Shown here one piece after another: positions 35,456 to 47,665 of a stretch of 64,000 bases of DNA. The notes under the pieces are model-generated. The model was not told the origin of the DNA and did not search any database. It was given only the letters and a program-made list of their open reading frames with translations. The stretch is from Rhodamnia argentea (Eukaryota; Streptophyta; Magnoliopsida; Myrtales; Myrtaceae), in the NCBI RefSeq assembly GCF_020921035.1, contig NC_063151.1, positions 34,726,934 to 34,790,933 of the forward strand, given 5' to 3'. Position numbers and translations under genes: made by a program. How positions within the stretch are numbered: position 1 is the first letter of the stretch; every line of letters begins with the position of its first letter.

Positions 35456-35980
35456 TCAACTCCGAGCCCCGTTGCTCGTCGTCATCATCTTCTTGAACTC
35501 CTCGAAGTTGACGTTGCCGTCCCCGTCCCGATCGACCGAGCTTATCATCTTCCTGCAGTCCCCGAGGCTGCACTTCTGCCCCAGCTTCTTCATCACCGCG
35601 TGCAGCTCGCCCGCCGAGATCACCCCGTTCCCGTCGAGATCGTACAGGTCGAACGCGTCCTTGAGCTCCTTGGCCCCGCACTCGGGCCCCCCGCCTCCGC
35701 CGCGGCTGCCCCCGCCGCCGAGGATCAGCTCGGCGAACTCGTCGAGGTCGATGAACCCGTCGCCGTCCTTGTCGATCTCGGACATGGCGGCCCTGGCCTC
35801 CTCGCGGGTGGTGGGAGAGGGGCCGAGCGCGGAGAGGACATCCCGGAGCTCGTCGCAGGAGATCTTGCCGTCGCCGTTCTTGTCGTACTGGCCGAAGACC
35901 TGCCTGACCTGGTCCATGCTGCCCAGACAGCCCGTAGCCTTCGGCTGCGAGCTCGAGCTCGAGCTCGATCTCTTCCACAT
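35456..35980 (-). CDS. CML24-like: Calmodulin-like protein with four EF-hands (CML23/24 type)
   Basis: Single-exon frame of 174 residues. I start at the ATG at 35978-35980 (MWKRSSSSSS); the open frame extends four codons further but without another ATG. Four EF-hand loops follow in order: DKNGDGKISCDE, DKDGDGFIDLDE, DLDGNGVISAGE and DRDGDGNVNFEE. Each has the expected acidic positions and a final Glu, so all four should bind calcium. A CLGSMDQVR segment before the first hand and the GEL.AVMKKLGQKCS stretch match Arabidopsis CML23/24 (TCH2). Those act as cytosolic or nuclear Ca2+ sensors responding to touch, cold and hormones. A Gly-rich linker separates hands 2 and 3, and the Ser-rich head (six or more Ser) is longer than in Arabidopsis. 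Coding GC content is much higher than in the surroundings. Confidence 0.93.
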   Translation of the reverse strand: MWKRSSSSSSSQPKATGCLGSMDQVRQVFGQYDKNGDGKISCDELRDVLSALGPSPTTREEARAAMSEIDKDGDGFIDLDEFAELILGGGGSRGGGGGPECGAKELKDAFDLYDLDGNGVISAGELHAVMKKLGQKCSLGDCRKMISSVDRDGDGNVNFEEFKKMMTTSNGARS

Positions 35981-36280
35981 TGTCGACCACACTCCGAGAG
36001 GAGAGCGAGATTATAAAACTACAATCTTGATGGGGGGCTCCGTGATCGGAAGTGTCCGAAGTGGGATATATAGAGGAGCGATATTTGTTTTTTTTTTTTT
36101 TTTGGGGGGGAGGGGGTGGGGATCCGGCGAAAGGAGGAGCGAATTTACGCGTCGAAAACGCGTGGGACATGCTGTCAGCCCTAAACGCCAACCAAATCCG
36201 GGAGTGAGGCGGTGATCACGTGTCGTCGGGTGTAGGGTGGGGAGTTTGGTTGATGACCAAAGGCGGCCTTCCACGTGGCG
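35981..36280 (-). promoter_or_regulatory. CML promoter with TATA, CGCG boxes and G-boxes
   Basis: Read on the minus strand, a TATATA box lies at 36067-36072, about 90 bp before the ATG. Two ACGCGT-type CGCG boxes (36147-36152 and 36159-36164) could bind CAMTA factors, and two CACGTG G-boxes lie at 36217-36222 and 36272-36277. A T/G homopolymer tract (about 36089-36112) sits just upstream of the TATA box. The sites are read directly; factor binding is inferred from known plant motifs. Confidence 0.55.
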
Positions 36281-37900
36281 ACCTTGTGTGGTTTGGTTTG
36301 CATGTGATCACGCAATGGGGCCCTCCTCTCCGCCTCTTTGTTTACCCTTGGCCTTGGTTACGTCTAATGTCTAAATGCCGATGAGGACCTCTACCTGTTC
36401 TGAATTTCGCGCCGCTCCCATTGGTGTCTCCATCGCCATCAGTCCCGATTCAACTTGAGATGTAGATTTTGGACACCCAAAAAAAAAAAAAAAATTTCAC
36501 CGATTCCGGAAGCAACCTTAAAATCAGATCGATCCGATTCTAGGATCAGGTGAGCCTGTTCTCGTGTCCACAAACTAGTATCGACCTTACCTCGATCCGA
36601 TTATAGGTTTTATAGTGGGAACCGATCACCCATACTTTTAACTTTTCCTTTCAAAATGTCCCAACTCCCGTAATTTATACATCATTGATATTTTTCAACT
36701 ATGCACGCATTGATATGTAGAGTTATCTATGTATATATATATATATAAAAGAAATTCATATGATTTTTTATTATCTTAATTATTAATTTTGCGCCCAAGA
36801 AGGAAGAGCTAATCTTTCAACTCCACCTATTTTATGATATATCATGTTGCCACAACTTGTCATATCAATAGGTCAGCACTATCATCCCGAATTTGGCTGA
36901 TCTTTAAGTCTAAATCTGCTATGACCTTCAAGTGCAATACATCGAGGCAGAATTCCGCTCAAAGTTCAACAACTACCCCGAGGTAGGTAGGTATATTCTC
37001 ACTCGGTCGCCTCTTCTCGCTATGGCTTTCAACTCGATTGCTTATTGGAACGTGTATCTTGGATACCTTATGAACCCGAAGAATCAAGCTTGCTTAGCAA
37101 CCAAAGGTAGCTTACTAAGGCAGCCAAATTTCTTGTCGATGGCACGAGCTAGCAAACAAATCTTTCCGCGACTAATCTTCCATTGCTAGAAAGCCCGATC
37201 GGATCTTCTTTCTCCAGTTTTAAGGAAAAGTACTAAATTTGAACAATGAGCTATTTTCTATTGTGGGAAAACGAAGTCCTCACTAATAAATCCGATCTAT
37301 GTCTTCGCAAAAAGAAAAAAAAAACCTGGATTTATTTCAGCCTCTATTTGAGCCGATACAACAATAATCGAAAAGATTATCTCGAGACTTCTAGAGTGAG
37401 AGAACTCGATTCTTCCCTTGCATTAAATCATCATGCCACTATAAGGTGACATTATCGCATACGTTGAAAATACGCATGGCAAATAGATTCAAGCTACGAG
37501 ATGTTTTAGATTCCACTAGGTTCAAAATATTGATAATTTCTGTTTTATGAAAACCCTACGACAATGAAATTCAAGTCTCGAAATATTTTTCCTTCCACAT
37601 ATATGCGTGTAAATTCTTCACATTGTATTTATAACTTGATTTCATTAATTAAAAATTCACATAATTCGTAACGAGATGATTTTCCAAAATCTGCCAAATG
37701 TCAAGTTTTGGCATACACATTACGCCCTTACACTTTATTTTTGTTGCTTACTGAGCACACGCCAATACACATTAAATAAAGTGAAGAGAGCAAAAAATCG
37801 AAGCATGCTCTTAGGAATTAAATTTAAGGTGCGTATGTATCAGAGAAAACTCAAAATCTGGAAAAAAAAAAAGTTCGTAAAAATGAGTGGTTTTATCATT
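36281..37900. other. Intergenic, no confident gene
   Basis: A TA microsatellite lies at about 36729-36748. A plus-strand open frame of 85 codons at 36932-37189 has ordinary amino-acid composition but no domain I recognise; it could be an exon of a decayed gene. The rest is AT-rich. Confidence 0.4.
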
Positions 37901-37904
37901 TCAA

Positions 37905-38085
37905 AAAATGAATAAATAAAAAATATTTTCATTACCCACAAATATATTTAAACATAAAATGTTATCGATAACGCAAACTTTTTCTCTTGGCTAATTTTTT
38001 TTCTAAGCGATCTAATCAGTCATTTTTTGAAAAATATTTTTCAAATCTTGTATTTTTTCCAAAACAAATACACCCTTAGATAATT
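37905..38085. mobile_element. Small MITE-like element
   Basis: It has 'aaaaaatattttcattaccc' on the left and 'ttttttgaaaaatatttttc' plus 'ccaaaacaaatacaccctta' on the right, in the style of the elements at 23345 and 42437. Boundaries are approximate. Confidence 0.45.
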
Positions 38086-39780
38086 GTAAGACGGGGGGAA
38101 ATTGACCATTTCTTCTTTCATGGCACATCTACGCGATTGGCAATTATGTTGATGGAATATACGAGCTTTCATGTATATTCGGAGGTGGAAAATGTCCTTG
38201 ATTTTCTAGGAAAAATTTCGAAAAATGGCCTCAAGTGCTCTTTTTTTTTTCAAAAAATGGTTTGAAGTAGACTTCGTTTCAAAAAAAAAAAAAAAAAAGT
38301 GAGTTAAAAGAGGAGGTGTGAATAATCTGAAAAGTGGGCCCCTTTAATGACACGTGTCAAATAGGTGTTCGTTCGTCGGTCGTTGGAAGCGTGTGGACCC
38401 CACCGGAACTTATGAAGACAGGGGATCGGAATATGCTAGGGACGGATACAGATGGGGCCGTTCTTAATCATACCCGTTCAATATAAAGATTTGTAACTGT
38501 GGATGGACTGATCATACGTGGCACGAGAGACGAACACACGAGCCGAACGCGACAGACTTTTCCTTAATTAGGCGTAAAAAACAAGTGCCTTCTAATGCAT
38601 ATCAAAGCAAAGAGAACTTGTCCGAAGTATGATTTGTTACTCGTGTTATGCACGATCGGTAAAAAAACGAGGACATTGCTTTGTGGGGCATGGTAAGAAA
38701 ATGCCCGAGGACATTTGTTAACAAGATCGTCTTCTTATGGCTCAAGGACTTTTAACTTTTGTTCAACATGAAATTATCAGAGGCCTATCAAAATGTTATT
38801 TGGGTCATGTCCCGAGCACTCTTAAATCATCTATATTATTGCGCAAAAGAAACGGGACCTCGTGATCTCAATTGTTATGTTCTTCCCTAAATATACTTTA
38901 TCACTTAAAAAAAAAAATTGTATCCATCAGCAAATGCGCAAGTTAATTCTTTTTTTTTTTTACAAATCATCTCTAGAGCCGTACCAAATATCTCATCGAA
39001 AAGTTATGGCAGCTTGCCCAACAAAAGCTAGTATAATCTCCCACTTACTTCAATATTGCAATTTGGATATTTTCTTTCCAATAATAACCTTCCTAAAACG
39101 ATTTCATATCTTAAATAACTCGTACCTTTCGCCGTATGTATCTCCTTTTTAAAGTTGTGTATCTTATCAATCGATTTATTTTATCCGATAGTTCAAAATA
39201 TGTAACAATAATGTTGTTTTGCTCAGTCTTTCAAATTTCAATTTGGTGCAAACGCACAACACGTGCACATATGCTAGGTTAGAAAACAGTGAATTGAAAA
39301 TGAGAATATTCTTTTCTTTGGGTAATGAGGGCAGTTGTGACCAAAACTCGTGTTATTGCACATGTAAACGGCGATATAGTTTTTTCGACGATTCTTTGAA
39401 TTTTGACCAGGAAATCGGTGAATAAATTCTCATAAATGCATGGCCAGTGTTCGTTCAGCTGCTTGGTACGTACGAGGGATTAAGCGCGTGGCATAAGCTT
39501 TATTCACCATATCATAAAGGGAAAAAGAGAATTCCCGTGCCGGAATCGATCTCTTTCGAGCTATAAGTATATCATGGATTCGGAATTTACGTCTTTCGGG
39601 CGAGCTGCTTGCTCTCCGGGGTATCAGAAGAGGAAAGCATGTGTAGAATTTTCTTGCAGCTGGGGCTTCTGGAGGCTGTCCATGGTGGAATAAGTGGAAG
39701 TTGGAAAGCTCGAAACCGCGTGAACCCTAGAGGCCCGCAAGCTCGCGGATTTCAGGCGAATTGACAAAGACTTCTCTTAT
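38086..39780. other. Intergenic, no gene recognised
   Basis: No coding structure. Poly-T and poly-A tracts at 38241-38298 can pair with each other. Confidence 0.4.
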
Positions 39781-39798
39781 CCATTACTAAAGATCAAA

Positions 39799-39841
<43 letters not shown>
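39799..39841. repeat. GA microsatellite
   Basis: About 20 uninterrupted AG repeats. Confidence 0.95.
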
Positions 39842-39844
<3 letters not shown>

Positions 39845-40144
39845 TTTGCTTTCTTTGGCCAGAAGATTGACAAAGACTTGAGCCAAAAAGGCCGGTCTCG
39901 TCATGAGTGAGGGCTATCGATTCTTCCTCCTAGCAATTAAAGGTCACTGTCAAAGACATCGACCTAAAAAAAAAAAAAAACATATTAATTTTTTGAGGAG
40001 TCCATATTGGCAAGCAAAGAGAAAAGGAGTGTTACGTTCTTGACTTCCTTGACGTTTGCAGAAGATCTCGTGAATATTTACTTTTTTTTTTTTTAATTCT
40101 TGTACGTAGAAAATGAGACACAATCCGGCCACCGAAGAAGGGAT

Positions 40145-40640
40145 ATTTTAGTAAAAAAGTCTAATTGTATTTTTTTTTAATTTGTTGATTTTTTTCACTT
40201 TACTTGTCTTGTCTTTTCTTTTCTTTTTTTTTTGTTTTTCCCTCTTCCTTCCTCGACCATTGCCGAGCCTTAGGCGAGGGTCGCCCTCGCTAGCCCAAGT
40301 GGGGGATAGGGTTGTCCTCGCCGACGTCAGGTGAGGGCTGCCCTCACCCGAGTCCCGCGACCTCTGTCGGCCATCAATGAGGTCCGGTGATGGCCAGCGG
40401 AGGAAAGAGAGAAAAAGAAAAGAAGGAAACAACTAAAAAGACAAGGAAAAAAAATATAAAAAAGGAAAATTCAAAATAATAAATGATGAAAATACCCCTC
40501 GGCCATTGGGTCAGCCCCTTCTTTGCGGACGATATGTCTACTTCGGGAACTTATTTGAAATAAAGCCTGTTTTAGGCTCTTACTTGAAAAAATGATGGCA
40601 CTTCAAAACCTTATTTGGAATTTTCTCCATTTTAGAAGAA
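40145..40640. mobile_element. Repeat with GC-rich hairpin core
   Basis: The core holds two exact small hairpins: GCGAGGG-TCG-CCCTCGC at 40274-40290 and GTGAGGG-CTG-CCCTCAC at 40331-40347. AT-rich arms surround it. It belongs with the foldback cores elsewhere, but the ends are different and less clear. Confidence 0.55.
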
Positions 40641-40933
40641 ATGGAGATGGAGAACTACCTGTTCAAAAATAGGATGTAAATAGGGATTAGCATGTATTTA
40701 CAAATTTGAAGAAAAGAAACGATAAATAAATAAATGGATAGTCATGGGAAACATATAGCAATTCAAATCTTTAAGGTGAAAATAGTATGGTCGGTGGGCT
40801 TGGGTTGGGTTCAAGGCCTTGCCCAAGACGGCCGAGTTGTGGATTCTGGCCCAAAAGTTTGCACGAACCTTTTGCGGAAAAGATTAAGGTCAAAGGCTCA
40901 CGCCTACCCGAGTAGGCAAGTAGGCTTATTAAA
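40641..40933. other. Short intergenic stretch
   Basis: No gene or repeat recognised. Confidence 0.4.
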
Positions 40934-41652
40934 GCTCCGTTTGTTTAAAAAAAAAAGTGGTGTTTTTGAAAAATTCTTTTCAAGAACTCGTTTTTAAGGA
41001 AAATGATTATAATTTTTCGGTGTTTGGCTGAAACTTGAAAATGAACAAGAAAATATTTGCCTTCATTTGATAAGAAAAATAAATTTTCATCGTATACGTC
41101 TTTTAGTAAATTTTTTATTTTTATTATTCTAATAAAATCCTATTTTATTTTATCCTTTTTCTCTCTTATTTTTTCTTTTTCCTTTCTTCTTCCGCTGCCG
41201 ACAGGCCGCCAAGCCTCACCACCTACCGACGAGGCTCAAGCTCGCTAGATTTCGGCAGTCGAGCCTCACCAACCTCGGGCGACGTCGCAAGGCTTGGCCT
41301 TGCTCCCTTGTGGCCGGCGACTAGCCAAAAAAGAAGGGGAAATAAAAAAAAAAAAAAGAGTAAAATTAGAAACTAAAAAATGAAAAAATTTCAATTTTTT
41401 TAAAAATAATTAAATATTAAAATATTAAAAAGAAAGGAAATGTGAAAGGGAGAAGGAACGAAAGATGAGAAAAATATTTTACTCTTCTCAAAAAGAGGAA
41501 AACATTTTCTCCACTTTTAAAAAGAGTATTTTTCATTGGTTGAAAAAAAAAATCTTAAATAGCTTGTTTTCCTCGAACCAAAAGCCAAAAAATTCGGAGA
41601 ATTGTTTTTCTTTTTTTTTTGTAAGTTGTTTTGATGGAAATAAATGAAGTCT
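40934..41652. mobile_element. Non-autonomous inverted-repeat element, second family
   Basis: The left end is 'agctccgtttgttt' and the right end 'aataaatgaagtct'; the arms share 'tgtttggctgaaacttgaaa'-type and 'accaaaagccaaaaaattcg' motifs with 24755-25410. The core (41190-41330) is GC-rich with repeated 'ctcacca' and 'gaggctcaag' phrases. Confidence 0.6.
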
Positions 41653-41727
41653 AAAACACAAAATATGAAAAGTTACTACACGTGCAATAATTGAAATGCA
41701 TGCCAACTAACTTGTACAACTAAGGGC

Positions 41728-42434
41728 AATGGTGTGTTTGTTTGAGAGAAAGTGTTCTTAGGAAATTGATTTTTTAGACTTTCTCCCATTTGGTTCACTG
41801 AAAATGATTTAGTGAATGGAAAACACTTTCTTGTCAATGGAAATTTCATGCATAAAATTAGGAAAGTGAACTCCCCAATTTGAAGATGTGAAAACACTTT
41901 TCGAAATTGCTCCTATCAAAATTTTATTTTATTTTTTCTACTTTTTTAAATATTTTAATTTTTAATTTTCTTTTCATGTTTTTATTTTTCTTCTTCAATC
42001 GACGATTGCCGACCACGTGAGGTTGAACCTCACTAGTCACATGGCAAGCTCGCCCACTCGAGGCCAACGAAGCTCAACCTCGTTGGGATCCGGCAAGGCT
42101 CAACCTCGTGTGGTTCGTGACCATCGGGCCTCGGCTAAAGAAGAAAAAGACAAAAAGAAAATAAAAAATAATATTAACTAATATATATAATAATATAATT
42201 AAAATAAACAAATTATTAAAAATAAAAATTATTTAAAAATTCAAATTTTTAATTTTTGGCCTCAAATAGGTCATGAGTTTTGAAATTATTTAACAAATGA
42301 GAAACAAACGCCGGAAAATGTTTTGGGTAACACATCTCCAAACAAACAAAAAAAAAGTTGTTTTCCTGAAAAATGATTTTCGGAAAATCACTTTCCTTTC
42401 TTATAGAGTTCTTCACCAACCAAACGCACCCTAA
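41728..42434. mobile_element. Non-autonomous element with GTTTGGT-type ends
   Basis: The left end is 'ggtgtgtttgtttgagagaa'. The right end in reverse complement is 'ttagggtgcgtttggttggt'. The inner core has repeated 'gaggttgaacctca' and 'gctcaacctcg' phrases. No protein is encoded. Confidence 0.6.
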
Positions 42435-42436
42435 GG

Positions 42437-42622
42437 CTATGTTTATTTCATAAAAAATGAGTTATTTGAAAAATAGTTTTCTAAAAAATGATGGCATATC
42501 CCTTAAAAATAATTAGTCAACGAACACACTACCGACAACAATTTGTGACCGATATAATCGATCATATGTTGAAAAATATTTTTTAAATAACTCATTTTTT
42601 GCGAAACAAATGGAGCCTAGGA
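42437..42622. mobile_element. Small MITE with clear inverted ends
   Basis: The left end 'ggctatgtttatttcataaa' with 'aaatgagttatttgaaaaat' pairs with the right end 'tttaaataactcattttttg' and 'cgaaacaaatggagcctagg'. Length is about 185 bp. Confidence 0.8.
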
Positions 42623-43420
42623 ATAATCCAAAATCGTTCGATTTATAGTAGCGAAGTTTACATTGAGATCTATCAAAAAGAAATTCTACTATCAAAAGAT
42701 GATGACACATAAAAGGGTCTTGTTTTCCTTCATCCCAAACCGAAACGATATTTTCTCAAATCACGTCAATGACGGGGTTACGGTACGGACATGGAAAATT
42801 ATCCACTTTCAATTTCAATTAAAATTTTGTATGCGAGCAATGTCACATAACTTATTATCGACCAATCACAGGCATCCTTCAATGAAGACAAAGGAGATAA
42901 TTATCAACACGTGAAAATAATGAGAAAAAATATTTACCCGATAGAATAACTAACTTGAAGTTTCAAAAAGACGACATTAAATTTTTTAATATAATTCAAG
43001 AATTAGGTTACGCATTTAATAAGGGGATGTGAAAACTTGTCGCTCTTAAGTCCAATTTCTCTTCGTCTTTTTATTTTTAAACCTTTCCAAAAAAATTAAC
43101 TCTTTAGACATCCAAGTTAGCAATTCAATTCACCAATGATTTACTTGTTTTGTTTTCTAACTTTCCCTTTTAAATTTTTTGGAATATGACAATAGGTTTT
43201 CTTTGAAATTTCACGAAATGGTAATTGTAAAGCATCTTCTAAAATTGTCTTGTAATAGGCGATGCAAGCGTCCGTACATTCAACTCTATCGCAATATTCA
43301 TTTTTCCTTGTTTTTCCGAGGAGAGGGAAGAAATGGATTAAAGAGAGGAAGGAGTCCACGTGGAAACAGACAAACGGAGCATCACTCGAGCTGAAACCTC
43401 GTTGTGTGTCCAAAAATCAC
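42623..43420. other. Upstream region of the fructokinase gene
   Basis: No gene. A CACGTG site lies at 43357-43362. The CT-rich stretch at about 43430-43530 is probably in the 5' leader of the fructokinase. Confidence 0.4.
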
Positions 43421-43834
43421 TTGAAAGCCAAATTCACGACAAAGAACTTTCCTCTGTGTGTGTCTCTGTGTCCTCTCGTCTTTGCTTCCTCCGCTATTCC
43501 CAAACCACAAGCGTCTGTCTCCTCTGCTGTCAACTGATGCTTAATTTGTTCTGAGAATCATAATCGGAGTCTTTCCCATTTTTCTGATTTTTGTTTTTCG
43601 GTCAAACCAATGCTTCCAATTCCACTTCCCACAACACCCTCGACTTCAACGCCTCCTCATCATCCTAAACTTTGATCGCATTTGCTTGCAAGAACAGCAC
43701 GGCGTCCTGTTTTCGAGTTCTCTGCGTCTTGTTTCTGCCATTTTTCTCGGTGATCAGATCTTCAAAATAGAATTTTCGCTTCTGGGTCACGTCAATCTCA
43801 CTTGAGAAAGACCTCAACTTTGTTCTTTTATGTG

Positions 43835-46800
43835 ATGGCCCTTCACTCCAGTGCTGTGTGCTTCAATGGCGTAGCCATTTCTCGACGAAATTTTATGAGC
43901 TGTAGGCGCCAAACGGTGAAAGTCTCTACCTTTACTTGCCCGCCTCTGTCTTCGGTTGCTCGATTGAACGTGAAAGGTAATTTAGTAACTGTGTTTCTTG
44001 TTGCTCTTTTTAGTTTGGGAAACGAGTTTCGTGTCTGTTGTCCATATATCGACGAGTTGTGCACAAGATTGAATCGGTTGTGTTAAGATTTTCTGCTTGC
44101 TTTGTGGTTTTAGTCCTTACCAAGTTGTGAACCTACTGCTTTGGGCGAATTGCATTTTCGGTTCCATATTTTCCGCGGATCCTTCTTAGAAATGGCACAG
44201 CATTTGGAAGAGGGTGCACTCATGAAGTTTTGTTCCGAGAATCTGTGAATATCAAGAGGATTAGATTACGTTAGGCCCCAAGTAATGGCATTCGAGTCTT
44301 TCATCTGTACTTTTGTCCTAGAAACTCAAACTGCTAAGAGATTGATCATAAACGTGTGCTCGAAACTTGGCCTGTTCCGAGGGGAGCCCAATCGGACACT
44401 ATAAAGTGCTCTTTGGTTTTTCATCGAACAAATCTCGTAATGCTGTCATCCTCAAGCTTGGTAGTGACGAATTTCACTGGTGACATTATTAACTCCAAAA
44501 TTGGCATAGATTTTCACAGGCGAATAGGCCATTAATAAGTTGTTATGATGTGGATTATTAACGTAATTTTGGCTGGAAGTATTGGAAAGAAATGAAAATC
44601 AACTTTTTGTTCTACGACGTGGCTGCAATTAAGTTGTACAAAAATTGCATTGCATTGACTAAGTTTCTCAAATGTCACTGCATTGATCAACTTATCCCAA
44701 TTCTAACGTGATCTGTATATGTTCTTTTAGGAAAAGCGGTTAGTGGTAATGATGCGCCGGAAACAAAAGATAATTCTCTCGTGGTCTGTTTTGGGGAGAT
44801 GCTAATTGATTTCGTCCCGACTATTAGTGGCCTTTCATTGGCTGAATCACCTGCTTTTAAGAAAGCTCCAGGAGGAGCACCTGCTAATGTTGCAGTGGGC
44901 ATATCCCGTCTTGGTGGATCATCCGCCTTCATTGGGAAGGTATGATTGCTTGTTATTAGTTTGTGCATCTATTAAGGTAATTCAAGTCGACTTATCTGCA
45001 TAGCAATCACGCTGCTACTTATTTTTGAGGGAACTAATCAAGTGTCACGTGCTTTCTGAGATAACGTTCTCTATGTACCTCCACAGGTGGGTGAAGACGA
45101 ATTTGGGTACATGCTTGCTGACATTTTAAAGGAAAATAATGTGTACAGCAAAGGGATGCGATTTGATCCTGGCGCTCGTACAGCTTTAGCATTCGTTACA
45201 CTAAGGAATGATGGGGAACGCGAATTCATGTTCTACCGCAATCCAAGTGCTGATATGTTGCTCGAAGAATCTGAACTGGATTATGACTTAATTAGAAAGG
45301 TTGGTTACCATTTTATTTTCGGGAACCAATCACGTCAAAAAATGAAGTTTTTTAATCAAAGAGTATAAAATAACACAGTTCCATGCTAGAATACACAAAC
45401 TAAGGAGATTGATAATTTTCATGATACTTCCATATGGTTTGAGTTACCCTTAACTACAAAGCACCTGCCAAACTGGTTAGTTTCAATGAGTAAAGTAGTT
45501 AGCATAGCCACCGAGATGTTTGCTATTTGCTGATTTTATGCATGACTGCCAAGCTATCATTACATTCTGATAATTCTCTGGAATGTTGTACCTTCTTTTC
45601 CTTTGTAGATACACAACAGGACACCAACTCAAAACTAATTGGTCTCGTTACAACAAGTTTTTATAGGTCTATTGGGTGGAAATGATTTGTTCAGGAGGAA
45701 CGAGGGGGAAAAATATATTGGAGTTTCTACAAAATTAAGACACGAGCCATACATGTCCTAGTCTAGACACGCCAAAGTTTCTAATAAATTTGAACTATCT
45801 TTGGCTCCACTCTGAGAATTAAACACAGACACCAAGAATTCATTTTCTTTTGCTTTGCCAGAAAAAAGGTTTCAACTTAGATATGACTAATATGTTCTAT
45901 TTCTGTGAGGCTACTGAGCACAGGTGTGATTAATACATGTCTCAAAACATTTTGAATTTCATGTCAGGCAAAGATCTTTCACTACGGTTCCATAAGTCTT
46001 ATAACAGAACCTTGCAAGTCCGCGCACATTGCTGCAGCAAAAGCTGCAAAGGATGCTGGTGTCGTCCTGTCTTATGATCCCAATTTAAGGCTTCCTTTGT
46101 GGCCTTCAGCGGACAGTGCCAGGGAAGGAATCATGAGTATATGGGAAATAGCAGATATTATTAAGGTATGGACAATGCTTCGGCCACGAGTCTATCACGG
46201 TTGTGCACCCATAGTTCTTTTTGGTCCTTCCAAGGGTTGTGATGTACAGCATGAAGCGCAGACAGCCTTTTTAACATGTTTGTCTTCCCGCATAAATTCA
46301 GATAAGTGAAGAAGAGATTTCTTTTCTGACCAAAGGAGAAGATCCTTACGATGATGCTGTCGTTCGTAAGCTTTACCATCCCAATCTCAAATTGCTTCTT
46401 GTAACAGAGGGACCTGATGGTTGTAGGTACTACACCAAGGTAGGCAGTGGCATCATAAGTCCTAGAAAACTGCGAACTTTTTAATACATATAAATAGCTG
46501 GCTTACAGATGCTTATTTTTTTGAAAAGCTGTTATTTTGGTTCATGAATTATCATATTGTAGGATTTTAGTGGGAGAGTCAAGGGTTTGAAAGTGGACGC
46601 TGTTGACACCACCGGTGCTGGTGATGCATTTGTAGCTGGAATATTATCACAACTAGCTGTTGATCTCTCCTTGCTTCGGGTAATGCTTTATTTTTAACCA
46701 CATCTTTTCATTTCCAAGAACATAATCTGCTCATCAGCGATTATCCCACTTGAGAAATGGCACTCTTTATACATTTGAGGCACTGAGGTTTGTCAGGTTA

Positions 46801-47665
46801 GTTTGTTTATGAAGACTCGCACTTCCATGTCCACTCTGAAGCTGTTGGAAGCTTGGTAAGCACCGTCGCTTTTAGCGGATTTTAGAGGTATGACATAGTC
46901 ATAGTGCACAAAAAATAGCAACAGCCACACTGGACATGGCTTGTGGATAGACAGTTTGACAGTTTAATGATCCAGAGTGGGGTGTTTCTCAGTGATCCAC
47001 CTCAAGACCTTGCGAGAGTTGACCCCAAAAAGGAGTATATCTTACCACCATGATTGTAGTGACCCATTTATCATGCCAGACCATTCTCTTATTGGACATA
47101 GGGCCCGTCTAACATGGGTTCTCATTGTCACTTGCGCAAAAATCGATGTGAGATAGGGGCTAGCAGGGCAATAATGTACAGAAAAGTATGACAAAATATG
47201 CACTCGGTTTAAGTTGTCTGAAAAACAAGCAGACATTGCACTTCCAAAAACCACATGCCCTCAGAGAATCTCACGGTGGATGGATAATGCTATGATCATA
47301 CAAACGGAAGACTGCAGTATTTTTATAAAACCAAGCAAATAATCAACACATTAGGAGACTGATCTTTCGCTACAGTAGGCATGAGGACCAATAAAGCACA
47401 TTGGGAAAGTAGTCCTCCACGAATGACCTACATAATTCTGCTCAGTGGTCTCTGTCGCACATCCGGTGTCCTCTTTAACTGTCACTGTTGTAACCCCCTC
47501 AATAAATTTCTTGTCCATTTGATCTTGTAGGAGGAGGACCGGCTAAGAGATGCCCTTAAGTTTGCAAATGCTTGTGGCGCACTGACTGTGATGGAGAGAG
47601 GTGCCATTCCAGCTTTGCCAACAAGAGAAGTCGTTCTGGATGCATTGCTCAAATCTGTTGCATAA
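43835..47665 (+). CDS. FRK3-like: Plastid fructokinase, pfkB family (fructokinase-6/7 type)
   Basis: Seven exons: 43835-43976, 44731-44939, 45087-45299, 45968-46165, 46302-46439, 46563-46679 and 47531-47665. All introns are GT-AG and the frame is continuous, giving 383 residues. It phosphorylates fructose with ATP to fructose 6-phosphate. The pfkB N-terminal signature is [18 protein letters not shown], and the C-terminal signature [14 protein letters not shown] holds the catalytic Asp and the anion hole. Residues 1-47 ([18 protein letters not shown]...) are rich in Ser, Thr and Arg, poor in acids and encoded by their own exon, which fits a chloroplast transit peptide. The length matches plastid fructokinases such as Arabidopsis FRK3 (fructokinase-6). 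The ATG at 43835 is preferred because the open frame upstream has no ATG. It is the best-supported gene in the window. Confidence 0.96.

Noticed and set aside
35342..36215. Long plus-strand open frames of 224 and 247 codons and a 259-codon minus frame
   Set aside because: They overlap the CML gene in other frames; GC-rich coding sequence leaves shadow frames open. Only the 35456-35980 minus frame has EF-hand motifs.
36932..37189. Plus-strand frame of 85 codons with balanced composition
   Set aside because: No domain recognised and no splice partner found; kept only as a note in the intergenic entry.
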